Source: Candidatus Desulfofervidaceae bacterium
GTDB lineage: Bacteria > Desulfobacterota > Desulfofervidia > Desulfofervidales > Desulfofervidaceae
Length of the DNA stretch: 64,000 bases
Reading direction: 5' to 3'
Assembly (NCBI GenBank): GCA_027038965.1
Contig: JALWFG010000016.1
Span: 124,001-188,000, forward strand
In this document: positions 25,481 to 34,757 of the stretch, piece by piece
Position numbering within the stretch: position 1 is the first letter of the stretch
Layout: each line of letters starts with the position of its first letter
The notes under the pieces: model-generated
What the model was told of the DNA's origin: nothing
The model's database searches: none
The model's input: only the letters and a program-made list of their open reading frames with translations
Made by a program: the position numbers and the translations under genes

Positions 25481-28400
25481 ATGATGACTCAAATAAACGA
25501 ATTTATGCCTCCTGTTGGTTCTGTAATGGTAGTTGGGGCAGGGATTGCTGGAATTCAGGCCTCACTTGATTTGGCCGAAGCCGGTTTTAAAGTTTATTTG
25601 GTGGAGAAGGGTCCTTCAATTGGTGGCAGAATGGCCCAACTGGATAAAACCTTTCCTACTAACGACTGTTCTATGTGTATTCTTTCTCCCAAACTTTCGG
25701 AATGCGGGCGGAATGTCAATATTGATATTATTACCTTGGCGACGGTAAAGTCCCTTTCGGGTTATCCTGGCCGCTTTAAGGTGGTTTTACATAAAAAACC
25801 CCGTTATGTTGATGAAACAAAGTGTACTAATTGTGGTCTATGTGCCAAGTATTGTCCTACTTTAGTGCCAGATAAATATAATGAGGGACTTTCTTATACC
25901 AAATGCATCCATTTGCCGTTTTCTCAAGCTATTCCAGCAGTTCCCTATGTTGAGGCAGATGCCTGTCTTTATATCCAAGATCAGATGTGTCAGATTTGCA
26001 CCTTGGCCTGTAATTATGGGGCCATTGACTTTACTCAAAAACCGCAGGATATAGAGCTGGAAGTTGGGGCGGTGATTTTGGCCCCTGGATATGAGCCCTT
26101 TGATGCCAAAATTAGAGGAGAATTTGGATACGGCCGCTATGAGAATGTGATTACAGCCCTGGAATTTGAACGTTTAATATCGGCTAGTGGGCCCTATTTT
26201 GGCCATATTAAAAGACCTTCTGATAAAAAAGAGCCCAAGCGTATTGCTTGGATTCAATGTGTAGGTTCCAGAGATAGAAAAAATAACCGAGGTTATTGCT
26301 CCTCGGTCTGTTGTATGTATGCCACAAAGGAGGCCATTTTAGCTAAGGAACACATTCCTGACCTTGAGGCTACAGTCTTTTTTATTGATATAAGGGCGTT
26401 TGGCAAGGGATATGAGGCCTACTATGAGCGGGCTCAGAAACAATATGGGGTAAGATACATCAAGAGCCACATTTCTTGCGTGAAAGAAGACCCCAGAACC
26501 AAAAATCTTTTTATTAGCTATTTAGACGAGACTGGTGAACGGAAGGAAGAGGAATTTGACCTAGTTGTGCTTTCAATAGGCATTGGGCCTACATCAGAGA
26601 TGAAGGAATTGGCCAAGGTGTTGGGGATTGAGCTAGACCATTATAATTTCTGTCATACGACTCCCTTTACTCCTGTAGAAACCAACCGTCCTGGAATTTT
26701 TGTCTGTGGAGCGGCTAGTGCCCCTAAAGATATTCCCGACTCGGTCATGGAGGCCAGCGGGGCGGCAGCTGCTGCTGAATCCTTGCTTTCAAGGGCGCGT
26801 TTTTCCCTTACTCGGACCAAAGAGATACCTCCTGAGAAGGATGTTTCTCAAGAAGAACCCCGAATTGGGGTTTTTGTCTGTCATTGTGGAACGAACATAG
26901 GGGGGGTACTCAATGTCCCTGAACTTGCTAAATACGCCAAAACCTTACCTCATGTAACCTATGCTACTAACGTCTTGTATGCCTGTTCTGCTGATACCCA
27001 AGAAATAATCAAACAGGCCATAAAGGAATATGGCCTCAACCGCCTTGTAGTTTGTGCCTGCACCCCGAGGTCTCATTTGCCTTTGTTCCAAGAAGTGGCT
27101 CAAGAGGCAGGATTAAATCCCTATTTGGTAGAAATGGCCAATATCAGAGAACACGATGCTTGGGTTCACGCTCGGGCTGGAGAACTAGCCATGCAAAAGG
27201 CGAGGGACACTATCCGTATGGCGGTGGCCAAGGCTGCCATGTTGAAACCTCTTTATCAAAGTGAATATCCTGTAAGGCATAAGGCCTTGGTTGTAGGTGG
27301 AGGAGTGGCAGGCATGACGGCGGCCTTGGAATTGGCCGAGCAAGGCTTTGAGGTGTATTTAGTAGAGAAGACCTCTCAACTTGGTGGTAATGCCAAACGG
27401 ATCTATTGGACCATTGAGGGAATGGACGTCCAGCGGTTTTTAAAGGAACTTATTAATAAGATAGAAAAGAATGCCTACATTCATGTATATTTGAATACTG
27501 AAGTTTTAGATGTAAACGGGTTTATAGGTAACTTTGTTACCCAAATTCAAGACCATACTAACAACGAGACCAAGGAAATTGAGCATGGAGTGGTCATCTT
27601 AGCGACAGGAGGGCAGGAATTTAAACCGCAAGGGTTGTATAAATATGGCGAGCATCCTTGTGTTTTGACCTCTTTAGAGTTATCAGAGGCCATAGCTCAA
27701 AACCGAGAGCAGTTTCGAAGCGTTAATTCTTTAGTGATGATTCAATGCGTAGGGTCTAGAGATGAACACCGGCCTTATTGTAGCCGAACCTGCTGCACTC
27801 TGGCCATAAAGAACGCCCTAGCCCTTAAAAAAATTAATCCAGAGATGGATATTTATGTGCTCTATAGAGACATTCGCACTTACGGATTGAAAGAGGATTA
27901 TTATGCCAAGGCTAGAGAAGCCAATGTTAAGTTTATCCGATTTGAAAAGAATAATCCTCCTGAGGTCTTAATCCAGGGCGAAAGACTTTTTGTAAAGGTC
28001 TATGAACCTGCGCTTAAAAAGGAAATAGTGTTGACTCCAGATTTTGTCGCCCTGAGTGCGGCCATAGTGGCTAACCCTGAGAACGAAAAGCTGGCTCAGC
28101 TATTTAAAGTTTCCATAAATCAGGATAAATTTTTCCTTGAGGCCCACATGAAGCTACGACCAGTAGATTTTGCCTCAGACGGTCTTTTTATGTGTGGATT
28201 GGCCCATGCGCCGAAGTTTATTTCAGAAAGCATTGCTCAGGCCAGGGCAGCCGCCGCTCGAGCCGCGACAATATTGGCCAAACCTACTTTGAAAGGGGAG
28301 GCAATTACCTCTGAGGTTTACGATGAAAATTGTGATGGATGTGGATATTGTGTAGGTGTATGTCCCTTTAGGGCCATAAAATTGATAGAGTATATGCATA

Positions 28401-28555
28401 AGGGTGAGATAAAAAAGGTAGCTGAGGTTAATACATCGTTATGTAAGGGATGTGGAGTATGTATGGCTACTTGCCCTAAACGTGGTATTATGGTTAAAAA
28501 CTTTACGTTGGATATATTATCAGCCATGGTAGATGCCGCTTTGGCAGGAGAATGA
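25481..28555 (+). CDS. hdrA: HdrA-like FAD/iron-sulfur protein, internally duplicated (copy 1)
   Basis: 1024 residues, far above the roughly 650 of methanogen HdrA. Two FAD-binding Rossmann motifs are present: VVGAGIAGIQAS (about 18) and VVGGGVAGMTAALELA (about 604). Each half carries its own CVGSR...YCS..CC motif (about 262 and 757). Ferredoxin clusters sit at CTNCGLCAKYC (about 117), a C-rich segment near 165-178, CDGCGYCVGVC (about 950) and CKGCGVCMATC (about 985). FVCHCGTNIGG (about 466) is the usual HdrA linker motif. HdrA is the flavin-based electron-bifurcating subunit. It lies between the AOR-ferredoxin pair and porA. Confidence 0.92.
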   Translation: MMTQINEFMPPVGSVMVVGAGIAGIQASLDLAEAGFKVYLVEKGPSIGGRMAQLDKTFPTNDCSMCILSPKLSECGRNVNIDIITLATVKSLSGYPGRFKVVLHKKPRYVDETKCTNCGLCAKYCPTLVPDKYNEGLSYTKCIHLPFSQAIPAVPYVEADACLYIQDQMCQICTLACNYGAIDFTQKPQDIELEVGAVILAPGYEPFDAKIRGEFGYGRYENVITALEFERLISASGPYFGHIKRPSDKKEPKRIAWIQCVGSRDRKNNRGYCSSVCCMYATKEAILAKEHIPDLEATVFFIDIRAFGKGYEAYYERAQKQYGVRYIKSHISCVKEDPRTKNLFISYLDETGERKEEEFDLVVLSIGIGPTSEMKELAKVLGIELDHYNFCHTTPFTPVETNRPGIFVCGAASAPKDIPDSVMEASGAAAAAESLLSRARFSLTRTKEIPPEKDVSQEEPRIGVFVCHCGTNIGGVLNVPELAKYAKTLPHVTYATNVLYACSADTQEIIKQAIKEYGLNRLVVCACTPRSHLPLFQEVAQEAGLNPYLVEMANIREHDAWVHARAGELAMQKARDTIRMAVAKAAMLKPLYQSEYPVRHKALVVGGGVAGMTAALELAEQGFEVYLVEKTSQLGGNAKRIYWTIEGMDVQRFLKELINKIEKNAYIHVYLNTEVLDVNGFIGNFVTQIQDHTNNETKEIEHGVVILATGGQEFKPQGLYKYGEHPCVLTSLELSEAIAQNREQFRSVNSLVMIQCVGSRDEHRPYCSRTCCTLAIKNALALKKINPEMDIYVLYRDIRTYGLKEDYYAKAREANVKFIRFEKNNPPEVLIQGERLFVKVYEPALKKEIVLTPDFVALSAAIVANPENEKLAQLFKVSINQDKFFLEAHMKLRPVDFASDGLFMCGLAHAPKFISESIAQARAAAARAATILAKPTLKGEAITSEVYDENCDGCGYCVGVCPFRAIKLIEYMHKGEIKKVAEVNTSLCKGCGVCMATCPKRGIMVKNFTLDILSAMVDAALAGE

Positions 28556-28564
28556 ATGATTAAT

Positions 28565-28589
28565 GGTTAGAGGGTATGATCCTCTAATC
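28565..28589 (+). other. Intercistronic hairpin between hdrA and porA
   Basis: GGTTAGAGG, loop GTATGAT, CCTCTAATC: a 9-base-pair stem with one G-U pair in the only sizeable gap (61 bases) of the cluster, just before a strong AAGGAGGA ribosome-binding site. No T-run follows, so an mRNA-processing or stability element is likelier than a terminator. Confidence 0.45.
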
Positions 28590-28616
28590 ATGAGAGTGAA
28601 TTAAGGAGGAAAGGCA

Positions 28617-29795
28617 ATGCCTAAAAGAGTTGGCATGGAAGTTTCCATCGCGATTGCAGAGGCAGTGAAGTTGTGTGATGTGGATGTCATTTCCGCTTAT
28701 CCGATCACACCTCAGACCCACATTGTAGAGCATCTCTCTGAGCTTGTGGCCAATGGAGAGCTAGATGCGGAGTTTATTCCGGTGGAGTCTGAACATACCG
28801 CTATGAGTGTGGCAGTAGGGGCATCTGCTTCTGGCGCTAGGGTATATACAGCTACCGCTGCCCAAGGTTTGGCCCTTATGCATGAGATTCTATTTATTGC
28901 CTCCTCAATGCGTTTGCCTATTGTAATGACTGTAGCCAATCGGGCCTTATCGGCGCCTATTAGTATCTGGAATGATCACAGTGATATTATGGCAGAGAGA
29001 GATATTGCTTGGATTCAGACCTTTGCTATCAACGGGCAAGAGGCCTATGATTTGACTTTTCATGCCTTTAAGGTGGCTGAAGATGAAAGGGTGCAGCTAC
29101 CGGTAGTGGTGAATATTGATGGATTTACTCTAAGTCACGTTATTGAGCCTATTGAGTTAACAGAAAAGGAGCTTGTAGATAAATATCTACCTCCTCGGAA
29201 AACAATCTTAACTCTTCATCCAGACAAACCCGTTACAATGGGGCCTGTAGGGATCCCTGAGGTATATACCGAGGCCAGGAGGCAATTGGAAGTTGCCCTT
29301 TTGAACTCAAAGGCAGTGGTTATAGAGGCATGGAAGGACTTTGCCAAGGTTTTTGGAAGAGAATATCATCCCATTGAGAAATACAGGACCGAAGATGCCG
29401 AGGTGATTTTTATAACCATGGGTTCTATTACCGAAACGGCTATGCAGGCTGTAGATAAATTGAGGGATAAAGGTGAGAGGGTGGGCTTGGTTTATATTCG
29501 TTTATGGCGTCCCTTCCCTCACGATGAGTTTTATAATGCCATCAAACAGGCTAAGGCAATTGCGGTTCTGGATAGGGCCATTTCTTATGGTGCTAACGCA
29601 GGGCCAGTATATACAGAAATACGCTCTTCGCTTTATGATAGGCGAAAGCGGCCAGCAATTTATGGTTTTGTAGCTGGTTTGGGTGGAAGAGACATTTCAG
29701 CCGAGCGATTTTTTGAAATGTTTGAGGTGATTAAGTCTGGTAAGATGCCCGAAGGGCCTACACAATATTTACATCTTGATGTAAAGGAAGATTAA
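28617..29795 (+). CDS. porA: Pyruvate:ferredoxin oxidoreductase, alpha subunit
   Basis: 392 residues, the standard length of the separate alpha subunit. Starts MPKRVGMEVSIAIAEAVKL; the substrate-binding region contains SAYPITPQTHIVEHLSEL (about residues 23-40) and EFIPVESEHTAMSVAVGASA (about 56-75). The complex oxidises pyruvate or a related 2-oxoacid to the acyl-CoA and reduces ferredoxin; it can run in reverse. The other three subunits (gamma, delta, beta) lie 3 kb downstream, separated by AOR2, ferredoxin, hdrC and hdrB. Its stop abuts the AOR2 start. Confidence 0.93.
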   Translation: MPKRVGMEVSIAIAEAVKLCDVDVISAYPITPQTHIVEHLSELVANGELDAEFIPVESEHTAMSVAVGASASGARVYTATAAQGLALMHEILFIASSMRLPIVMTVANRALSAPISIWNDHSDIMAERDIAWIQTFAINGQEAYDLTFHAFKVAEDERVQLPVVVNIDGFTLSHVIEPIELTEKELVDKYLPPRKTILTLHPDKPVTMGPVGIPEVYTEARRQLEVALLNSKAVVIEAWKDFAKVFGREYHPIEKYRTEDAEVIFITMGSITETAMQAVDKLRDKGERVGLVYIRLWRPFPHDEFYNAIKQAKAIAVLDRAISYGANAGPVYTEIRSSLYDRRKRPAIYGFVAGLGGRDISAERFFEMFEVIKSGKMPEGPTQYLHLDVKED

Positions 29796-31088
29796 ATGTT
29801 TGGTTGGAACGGTAAACTACTAAGGGTAAACCTAAGCAACGGGGTTATGAGAGAGGAGCTCCTCGCTGAGGAGTTTTTAGAGAAGTTTTTAGGTGGGTGT
29901 TCTTTGGCCACAGAAATCGCACGTGCCGAAGGGGCTTCTGGTGAAGAGAGTAAGGTGGTCTTTGCTTGTGGGCCCCTCACAGGAACAGGTGCTCCAACAG
30001 CGGCCTTTTGTAATATGGCTGTTTGGAGAGAAGGTCAGGAAGTGTGCGCACCTGTGTTGCTCCATTTTGGGCCTGAATTGAAATATTGTGGCTATGACGC
30101 GTTGGTAATAGAGGGAGAGGCCCCGGAGTGGTGTTATCTGCTCATTGTTGATGGCGAGGTAAGAATTGTTCCTGCAGGAGAAATTCAGGGTTATACTTCG
30201 TCTGAGACAGAGGGTTTTATTCGCTCTTTTTATAGGAAATGGTATGGAAATGAAATTCGGATTGTGAGTATTGGTCCAGAAGGAGAAGCGGATTCTTCCT
30301 TAGGGGCTATTGCTACTGATGGTTTATTGTTAAATCAGACTGGAGGTCTAGGTAATGCCCTTGGCCAGAAGCGTTTAAAGGCCATTGGTCTTAGAGGCAC
30401 TTTTGATCTTAAGTTGGCCAAACCGGCTGGTTTTCAGGCCTTAATTACCGACATGATAGCCGAGTTTAGGGCCAAAAGAGAAGAAATTTTTAATTCTATC
30501 CATCAGATTTTTCCTCGTTTGGATATTCCCCTGTTTATTGAAATTCATCATGGAGATATAGAAAAAAGGGCATGTATGGCTTGTCCTATTGCTTGTTTAC
30601 ATCAGAAAAATGATAAATTTTTGCCTAATAGCACAGTTTGCTTTTGTTTTGGAGAATTGTTAGAAATTTCTGAAATAGAAAAGGCCCTGGACTTATATGA
30701 TTTTTGCGTTGCAGAGGGTATTGACCCTGTGGCCTTAAGTATCACCTTGAGATTGCTAATGGAGATGAAAGAGATAAAGGCTCTTGATGTGGACATAGAA
30801 ATCGGGGACGTTCAAGGAATCAAAGAGCTTGTGAGGAATAAAGATTCTGTTTTACATAAAGGTAGTTTTCGTTTGGCCAAAGAACATGGAGCCGAAGACA
30901 TCCTGCAAGGAATTGTGAAAAAAATTGAAGATATGAGAGAGATAATTTGGAAAGGCTTAGGGGTAAGCCACGAGCAAAGGCAGGTTATAGAAAGATTAGG
31001 ACTTTGCCCCTATGTATTAATGATTTTCTCATTTGACAAGATTATAGACTTGTTTGAAATGGCAACAGGGAAAAAAGTAAGTATATAG
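29796..31088 (+). CDS. Degenerate AOR-family protein (AOR copy 2)
   Basis: 430 residues, about 120 shorter than the copy at 23394. It shares the opening (MFGWNGKLLRVNLS), CGPLTGTGAPTA (about 53-64), ELKYCGYDALVIEGEA and a weakened GNALGQKRLKAIGLRG. The Fe-S ligands survive: ACMACPIAC (Cys about 259, 262, 266) and GLCPY (about 403). The block between about residues 350 and 385, which in copy 1 contains the pterin-contacting VRGK...H segment, is absent, and the acidic PELDAF of copy 1 is replaced by STVCFCFG. It may be a cofactor-free structural or electron-transfer paralogue; that is inference. Confidence 0.8.
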   Translation: MFGWNGKLLRVNLSNGVMREELLAEEFLEKFLGGCSLATEIARAEGASGEESKVVFACGPLTGTGAPTAAFCNMAVWREGQEVCAPVLLHFGPELKYCGYDALVIEGEAPEWCYLLIVDGEVRIVPAGEIQGYTSSETEGFIRSFYRKWYGNEIRIVSIGPEGEADSSLGAIATDGLLLNQTGGLGNALGQKRLKAIGLRGTFDLKLAKPAGFQALITDMIAEFRAKREEIFNSIHQIFPRLDIPLFIEIHHGDIEKRACMACPIACLHQKNDKFLPNSTVCFCFGELLEISEIEKALDLYDFCVAEGIDPVALSITLRLLMEMKEIKALDVDIEIGDVQGIKELVRNKDSVLHKGSFRLAKEHGAEDILQGIVKKIEDMREIIWKGLGVSHEQRQVIERLGLCPYVLMIFSFDKIIDLFEMATGKKVSI

Positions 31089-31112
31089 ATAGCCTTAGAA
31101 GAGAGGATAATA

Positions 31113-31532
31113 ATGGATCCGAGAAATTACCGTATGCGGGTAGATACCAATAAATGTACTGGGTGTAGGCATTGTGAAATGGCCTGCTCAATGGTGCATA
31201 ATCAAGATAAGGCTAATTATCATCGGGCCCGAATTCGGGTTATTGACCTAGGAGATAGATTTTTACCCCTGATGGCAGGGCCCTATGTTTCTGAAATCGA
31301 AGAATGTGCTTCTAAAAAGTTGGTTAAGGTTGGAGATAAGGTTTATGATCAGTGCTGTCTCTGTCGGGCCTCTTGTCCTAATAAATCTATTTTTAAAGAG
31401 CCAGACAGTGGAATTCCTTTGAAATGTGACTTCTGCGCCTTTAGGGAGGAAGGACCTGCTTGTGTTCAGGTTTGCGCTAGTGGAGCCTTAAGTCTAGTTA
31501 AAATAAAAGAGGAAACTGAAGAAGAGGTATGA
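31113..31532 (+). CDS. AOR-associated 4Fe-4S ferredoxin subunit, second copy
   Basis: 139 residues, a paralogue of the gene at 25057: CTGCRHCEMAC (about 12-22), CCLCRASC (about 84-91) and CDFC with CVQVC (about 108-124). It follows the degenerate AOR and overlaps hdrC by four bases, so AOR2, this protein and HdrCB are probably translated together. Confidence 0.88.
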   Translation: MDPRNYRMRVDTNKCTGCRHCEMACSMVHNQDKANYHRARIRVIDLGDRFLPLMAGPYVSEIEECASKKLVKVGDKVYDQCCLCRASCPNKSIFKEPDSGIPLKCDFCAFREEGPACVQVCASGALSLVKIKEETEEEV

Positions 31533-32047
31533 TGGATTTCCTTAAAGAAGTTAACCAAAGAAGCGGGCAGCAAGTGCAGCTTTGTTTTCAGTGTTTTAAG
31601 TGTAGTCTAGGCTGTCCAGTGGCCTTTGATATGGATTATTTACCTCATCAGCTCATCCGCCTGGTTCAGCTAGGGGAAAGGGATAAGGTTTTGGGCAGTC
31701 ATGCCATCTGGATTTGTGCTGCCTGCGAAACCTGTACAACACGTTGTCCTAATGATATAGACATTGCTAGAGTGATTGACACCTTAAGACAAATGTCATT
31801 GGAGACAAATAAGACATCTGAGCCTGATATAGTGGCCTTCCATAAGTCATTTATGGAAACCGTGCGTTATTTGGGTAAGGCCCATGAGGTAGGGATGATG
31901 CTTACTTATAAATTGAGGACAAAGAGGTTTTTTGATGATTTATGGCTAGCCCCAGAGCTGTTTAAACGGGGCAAGCTTTCTTTTAAAATCAACAGAGTGA
32001 AAGATTTGGGTGAAATAAAGCAAATTTTTGATAGGGCAGGTACATAA
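31529..32047 (+). CDS. hdrC: Heterodisulfide reductase subunit C-like protein
   Basis: 172 residues, soluble. Two [4Fe-4S] ligand sets: CFQCFKCSLGCP (about residues 16-27) and CAACETCTTRCP (about 61-72), the normal HdrC arrangement, followed by a helical tail. HdrC passes electrons from HdrA to HdrB. It overlaps the upstream ferredoxin by four bases and precedes hdrB by five. Confidence 0.92.
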   Translation: MMDFLKEVNQRSGQQVQLCFQCFKCSLGCPVAFDMDYLPHQLIRLVQLGERDKVLGSHAIWICAACETCTTRCPNDIDIARVIDTLRQMSLETNKTSEPDIVAFHKSFMETVRYLGKAHEVGMMLTYKLRTKRFFDDLWLAPELFKRGKLSFKINRVKDLGEIKQIFDRAGT

Positions 32048-32052
32048 AGTAG

Positions 32053-32901
32053 ATGAGAGTTGCTTATTATCCAGGTTGTACCTTAGAGACAACGGCCAAG
32101 GAATTTGATTTGACCAGTCGTGAAGTATGCAGGACCTTGGGAATAGATTTGGTAGAAATTCCCGACTGGAATTGCTGTGGTGCGAGTTCAGCTCACGAGA
32201 CTAATACTTATTTATCACTTGCTTTACCAGCACGCAATTTGGTAAAGGCAGAAAGAGAGTTAGGCTTAGACATTGTGGTGCCCTGTGCCGCATGTTTCAA
32301 CCGTTTGAAGACTGCCGAGAAAAGGCTTTTGGCAGGGAAGCACGAAGACTTTCCTTTTGAAGGTAAAATAAAGATTTATAGTCTTTTAAGTTTCTTGGCC
32401 CAACCCAGATGGAAAAAGGTTTTTAAACAGGAAATTAAGAGACCTTTAAGGGGTTTAAGGGCAGTGGCTTATTATGGTTGTTTGCTGACGCGACCGCCAG
32501 AAATTACTGACCACCCTCAGCCTGAAAATCCGATGGAGATGGATGACCTTTTAAAGGTTATGGGGGTAGAGTGTCTGCCTTGGTCATATAAGACCGATTG
32601 TTGCGGGGCGAGTTTAGTGGTATCAAAGGTAGATATTGTTCACCGCCTTGTAAAAAGGCTATATGATAAGGCATTTGAAATAGGGGCCGAATGTATTGTA
32701 ACTGCTTGCCCTTTGTGTCATGCCAATTTGGACCTGAGACAAAAGGAGATTAATGAGAAGTTTAATACTAATTACTATCTACCCATCTTTTATTTTACGG
32801 AGTTGATGGCTTTAGCGATGAAAATAGGAGATACCCAAAATTGGGCAAGGGGACACTTGGTAAATCCAAGTCCTTTGCTTAAGGCAAAAAAAATTCTATA
32901 A
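32053..32901 (+). CDS. hdrB: Heterodisulfide reductase subunit B-like protein
   Basis: 282 residues, the usual HdrB length. Both CCG domains are complete: a first set with PGC (Cys about 9), NCCGAS (about 40-42) and CAACF, and a second set with YGC (about 144), DCCGAS (about 182-184) and CPLC (about 221-224). These bind the two non-cubane [4Fe-4S] clusters that split disulfides in methanogens. In sulfate reducers and syntrophs the acceptor is usually not CoM-S-S-CoB, so the physiological acceptor here is unknown. Confidence 0.92.
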   Translation: MRVAYYPGCTLETTAKEFDLTSREVCRTLGIDLVEIPDWNCCGASSAHETNTYLSLALPARNLVKAERELGLDIVVPCAACFNRLKTAEKRLLAGKHEDFPFEGKIKIYSLLSFLAQPRWKKVFKQEIKRPLRGLRAVAYYGCLLTRPPEITDHPQPENPMEMDDLLKVMGVECLPWSYKTDCCGASLVVSKVDIVHRLVKRLYDKAFEIGAECIVTACPLCHANLDLRQKEINEKFNTNYYLPIFYFTELMALAMKIGDTQNWARGHLVNPSPLLKAKKIL

Positions 32902-32915
32902 AGAGGTAATTTGTT

Positions 32916-33464
32916 ATGTTAGAGGTAAGATTTCATGGGCGTGGAGGTCAAGGAGCTGTTACCTGTACAGAACTAATAGCCAAGGCTGCCATTGCTGAAG
33001 GAAGATATGCTCAGGCCTTTCCTAGTTTTGGAGCAGAGAGAAGAGGGGCCCCAGTTATGGCCTTTCTGCGGGTGGATGAAGGGCCTATTCGGATGAGGCA
33101 AAAGATATATGAGCCTGATGTTGTAGTTGTCCTTGACCCTACACTTTTAAGTTTGCCTAGTGTGAAAGAGGGATTGAAAGATAAGGGTTTAGTGGTGGCC
33201 AATTATCATAAATTGCCTCAAGATTTACAAAAGGAGTTTGGTTTTAAACAAAGGGTTGCTACGGTAGATGCGACAAAGATTGCCCTAGATATATTAAGGC
33301 TCCCTATTACTAATACTACTATGCTTGGGGCCCTTGTAAAGGCCACAAACCTGGTGGGACTAGAGGCCTTGTTTGAGGCCTTGGAAGAAAGATTTGGGCG
33401 ATTGGCTGAAAGGAACAGGGCCGCTATGGAGAGGGCCTTTAATGAAACTAAAGTGATGGAGTAG
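32916..33464 (+). CDS. porG: Pyruvate:ferredoxin oxidoreductase, gamma subunit
   Basis: 182 residues, normal for the separate gamma subunit. Opens LEVRFHGRGGQGAVTCTELI, the CoA-binding-type GRGGQG motif, with AQAFPSFGAERRGAPVMAFL (about 30-49) and the closing family pattern ITNTTMLGALVKATNLVGLE. Five bases separate it from porD. Part of the porGDB block. Confidence 0.94.
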   Translation: MLEVRFHGRGGQGAVTCTELIAKAAIAEGRYAQAFPSFGAERRGAPVMAFLRVDEGPIRMRQKIYEPDVVVVLDPTLLSLPSVKEGLKDKGLVVANYHKLPQDLQKEFGFKQRVATVDATKIALDILRLPITNTTMLGALVKATNLVGLEALFEALEERFGRLAERNRAAMERAFNETKVME

Positions 33465-33468
33465 GGCT

Positions 33469-33765
33469 ATGGCCAAAAAGATAGAAGCTATTGCTAGCTG
33501 GAAAGATTTACCCTTAGGCTGTGTTATTGCTCAGCCTGGGAACGCAAGGGAGTTTCTGACTGGAGATTGGAGGACTCAGCATCCGGTCCTTGACAAAGAT
33601 AAATGTATCAGGTGTGGCCGTTGCTGGATATATTGTCCAGAAGCTGCTTACAGCGAAAACGAAGAGGGTTTTTTTGTTTGTGACTTAAATTATTGTAAGG
33701 GTTGCGGAATTTGTGCTCAGGAGTGTCCTGTCGGGGCCATAACCATGGTATTGGATAGTGATTAA
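33469..33765 (+). CDS. porD: Pyruvate:ferredoxin oxidoreductase, delta (ferredoxin) subunit
   Basis: 98 residues with two typical [4Fe-4S] motifs: CIRCGRCWIYCP (about 44-55) and CKGCGICAQECP (about 74-85). It conveys electrons from the TPP site to the external acceptor. The N-terminal SWKDLPLGCVI and the GDWRTQHPVLD lead-in are characteristic of PorD. Confidence 0.94.
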   Translation: MAKKIEAIASWKDLPLGCVIAQPGNAREFLTGDWRTQHPVLDKDKCIRCGRCWIYCPEAAYSENEEGFFVCDLNYCKGCGICAQECPVGAITMVLDSD

Positions 33766-33789
33766 ACAAAGTTTGATAAGGGGAAGAAA

Positions 33790-34755
33790 ATGCCAGAAGC
33801 AAAGGCTTTTAAGGGCTTGAAGGCAAGAGAATTGCCAAAACAGGAGCTTTTTTCACAGGGTCACCGGGCTTGCCAGGGATGTGCCGGGGCCTTAGCTTTA
33901 CGGTTAATTTTGAAGGCAATAGGAGAGAGGGTAATTGTGACTGCTGCCACTGGTTGTATGGAAATCATTTCTTCACCCTATCCTCAAACGGCTTGGAAGG
34001 TGCCTTGGATTCATGTGGCCTTTGAGAATGCAGCGGCTGTGGCATCAGGAATTGAGTCGGCCTTGAAGGTGTTGATGCGAAAGGGGAAAATAAAGCAAGA
34101 GAAAATTTATGTCATTGCTATTGCTGGCGACGGTGGGACAGCTGACATTGGATTGCAAGCCCTTTCAGGTGCCTTGGAAAGAGGGCATGACTTTGTTTAT
34201 TTCTGCATTGATAATGAGGCTTACATGAATACAGGAATTCAGCGTTCTTCTTCAACTCCATTTGGGGCTAGGACTACTACCTCCCCTGCAGGCAAAAAGG
34301 GTATTGGTCAAATGACTTGGAAAAAGAATGTAGCTGAAATTGCTGTAGCGCACCACATTCCTTATGTAGCTACTGCATGTCCTACTTATTATCAGGATAT
34401 GATGAATAAGGTCAAAAGGGCAGTAGATACCCCTGGGCCGGCTTATGTCCATTGTTTATGTCCCTGTCCTACTGGCTGGCGGGTCAGTCCCCATCTGGCT
34501 ATTGAAATAGGGCGACTGGCGGTAGAAACAGGTGTTTTCCCTCTTTATGAAGTGATAAACGGACAATACAAAATAAACTATCCCCATCGGCGACTCAAAC
34601 CAGTAAGGGAGTATCTCCAGCTTCAGGGTAGGTTTAGACATCTTACCGATGAATATATAGAGAAGATTCAACAGCGGGTCAATGAAGAGATGGCAAGGTT
34701 AAGGGCCTTAGAGAAGTTTGGGAGCTTTTACAAAAGTGTTTCGGCCCATTTTTAA
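33790..34755 (+). CDS. porB: Pyruvate:ferredoxin oxidoreductase, beta (TPP-binding) subunit
   Basis: 321 residues. TPP-binding motif [20 protein letters not shown] (about residues 115-134) ending in the DNEAYMNTG segment; Fe-S cysteines in [10 protein letters not shown] (about 27-36) and ATGCMEII (about 56). The CLCPCPTGW stretch (about 220) is also typical. Completes a four-subunit POR whose alpha gene lies upstream beyond AOR2 and hdrCB. Confidence 0.95.
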   Translation: MPEAKAFKGLKARELPKQELFSQGHRACQGCAGALALRLILKAIGERVIVTAATGCMEIISSPYPQTAWKVPWIHVAFENAAAVASGIESALKVLMRKGKIKQEKIYVIAIAGDGGTADIGLQALSGALERGHDFVYFCIDNEAYMNTGIQRSSSTPFGARTTTSPAGKKGIGQMTWKKNVAEIAVAHHIPYVATACPTYYQDMMNKVKRAVDTPGPAYVHCLCPCPTGWRVSPHLAIEIGRLAVETGVFPLYEVINGQYKINYPHRRLKPVREYLQLQGRFRHLTDEYIEKIQQRVNEEMARLRALEKFGSFYKSVSAHF

Positions 34756-34757
34756 AA

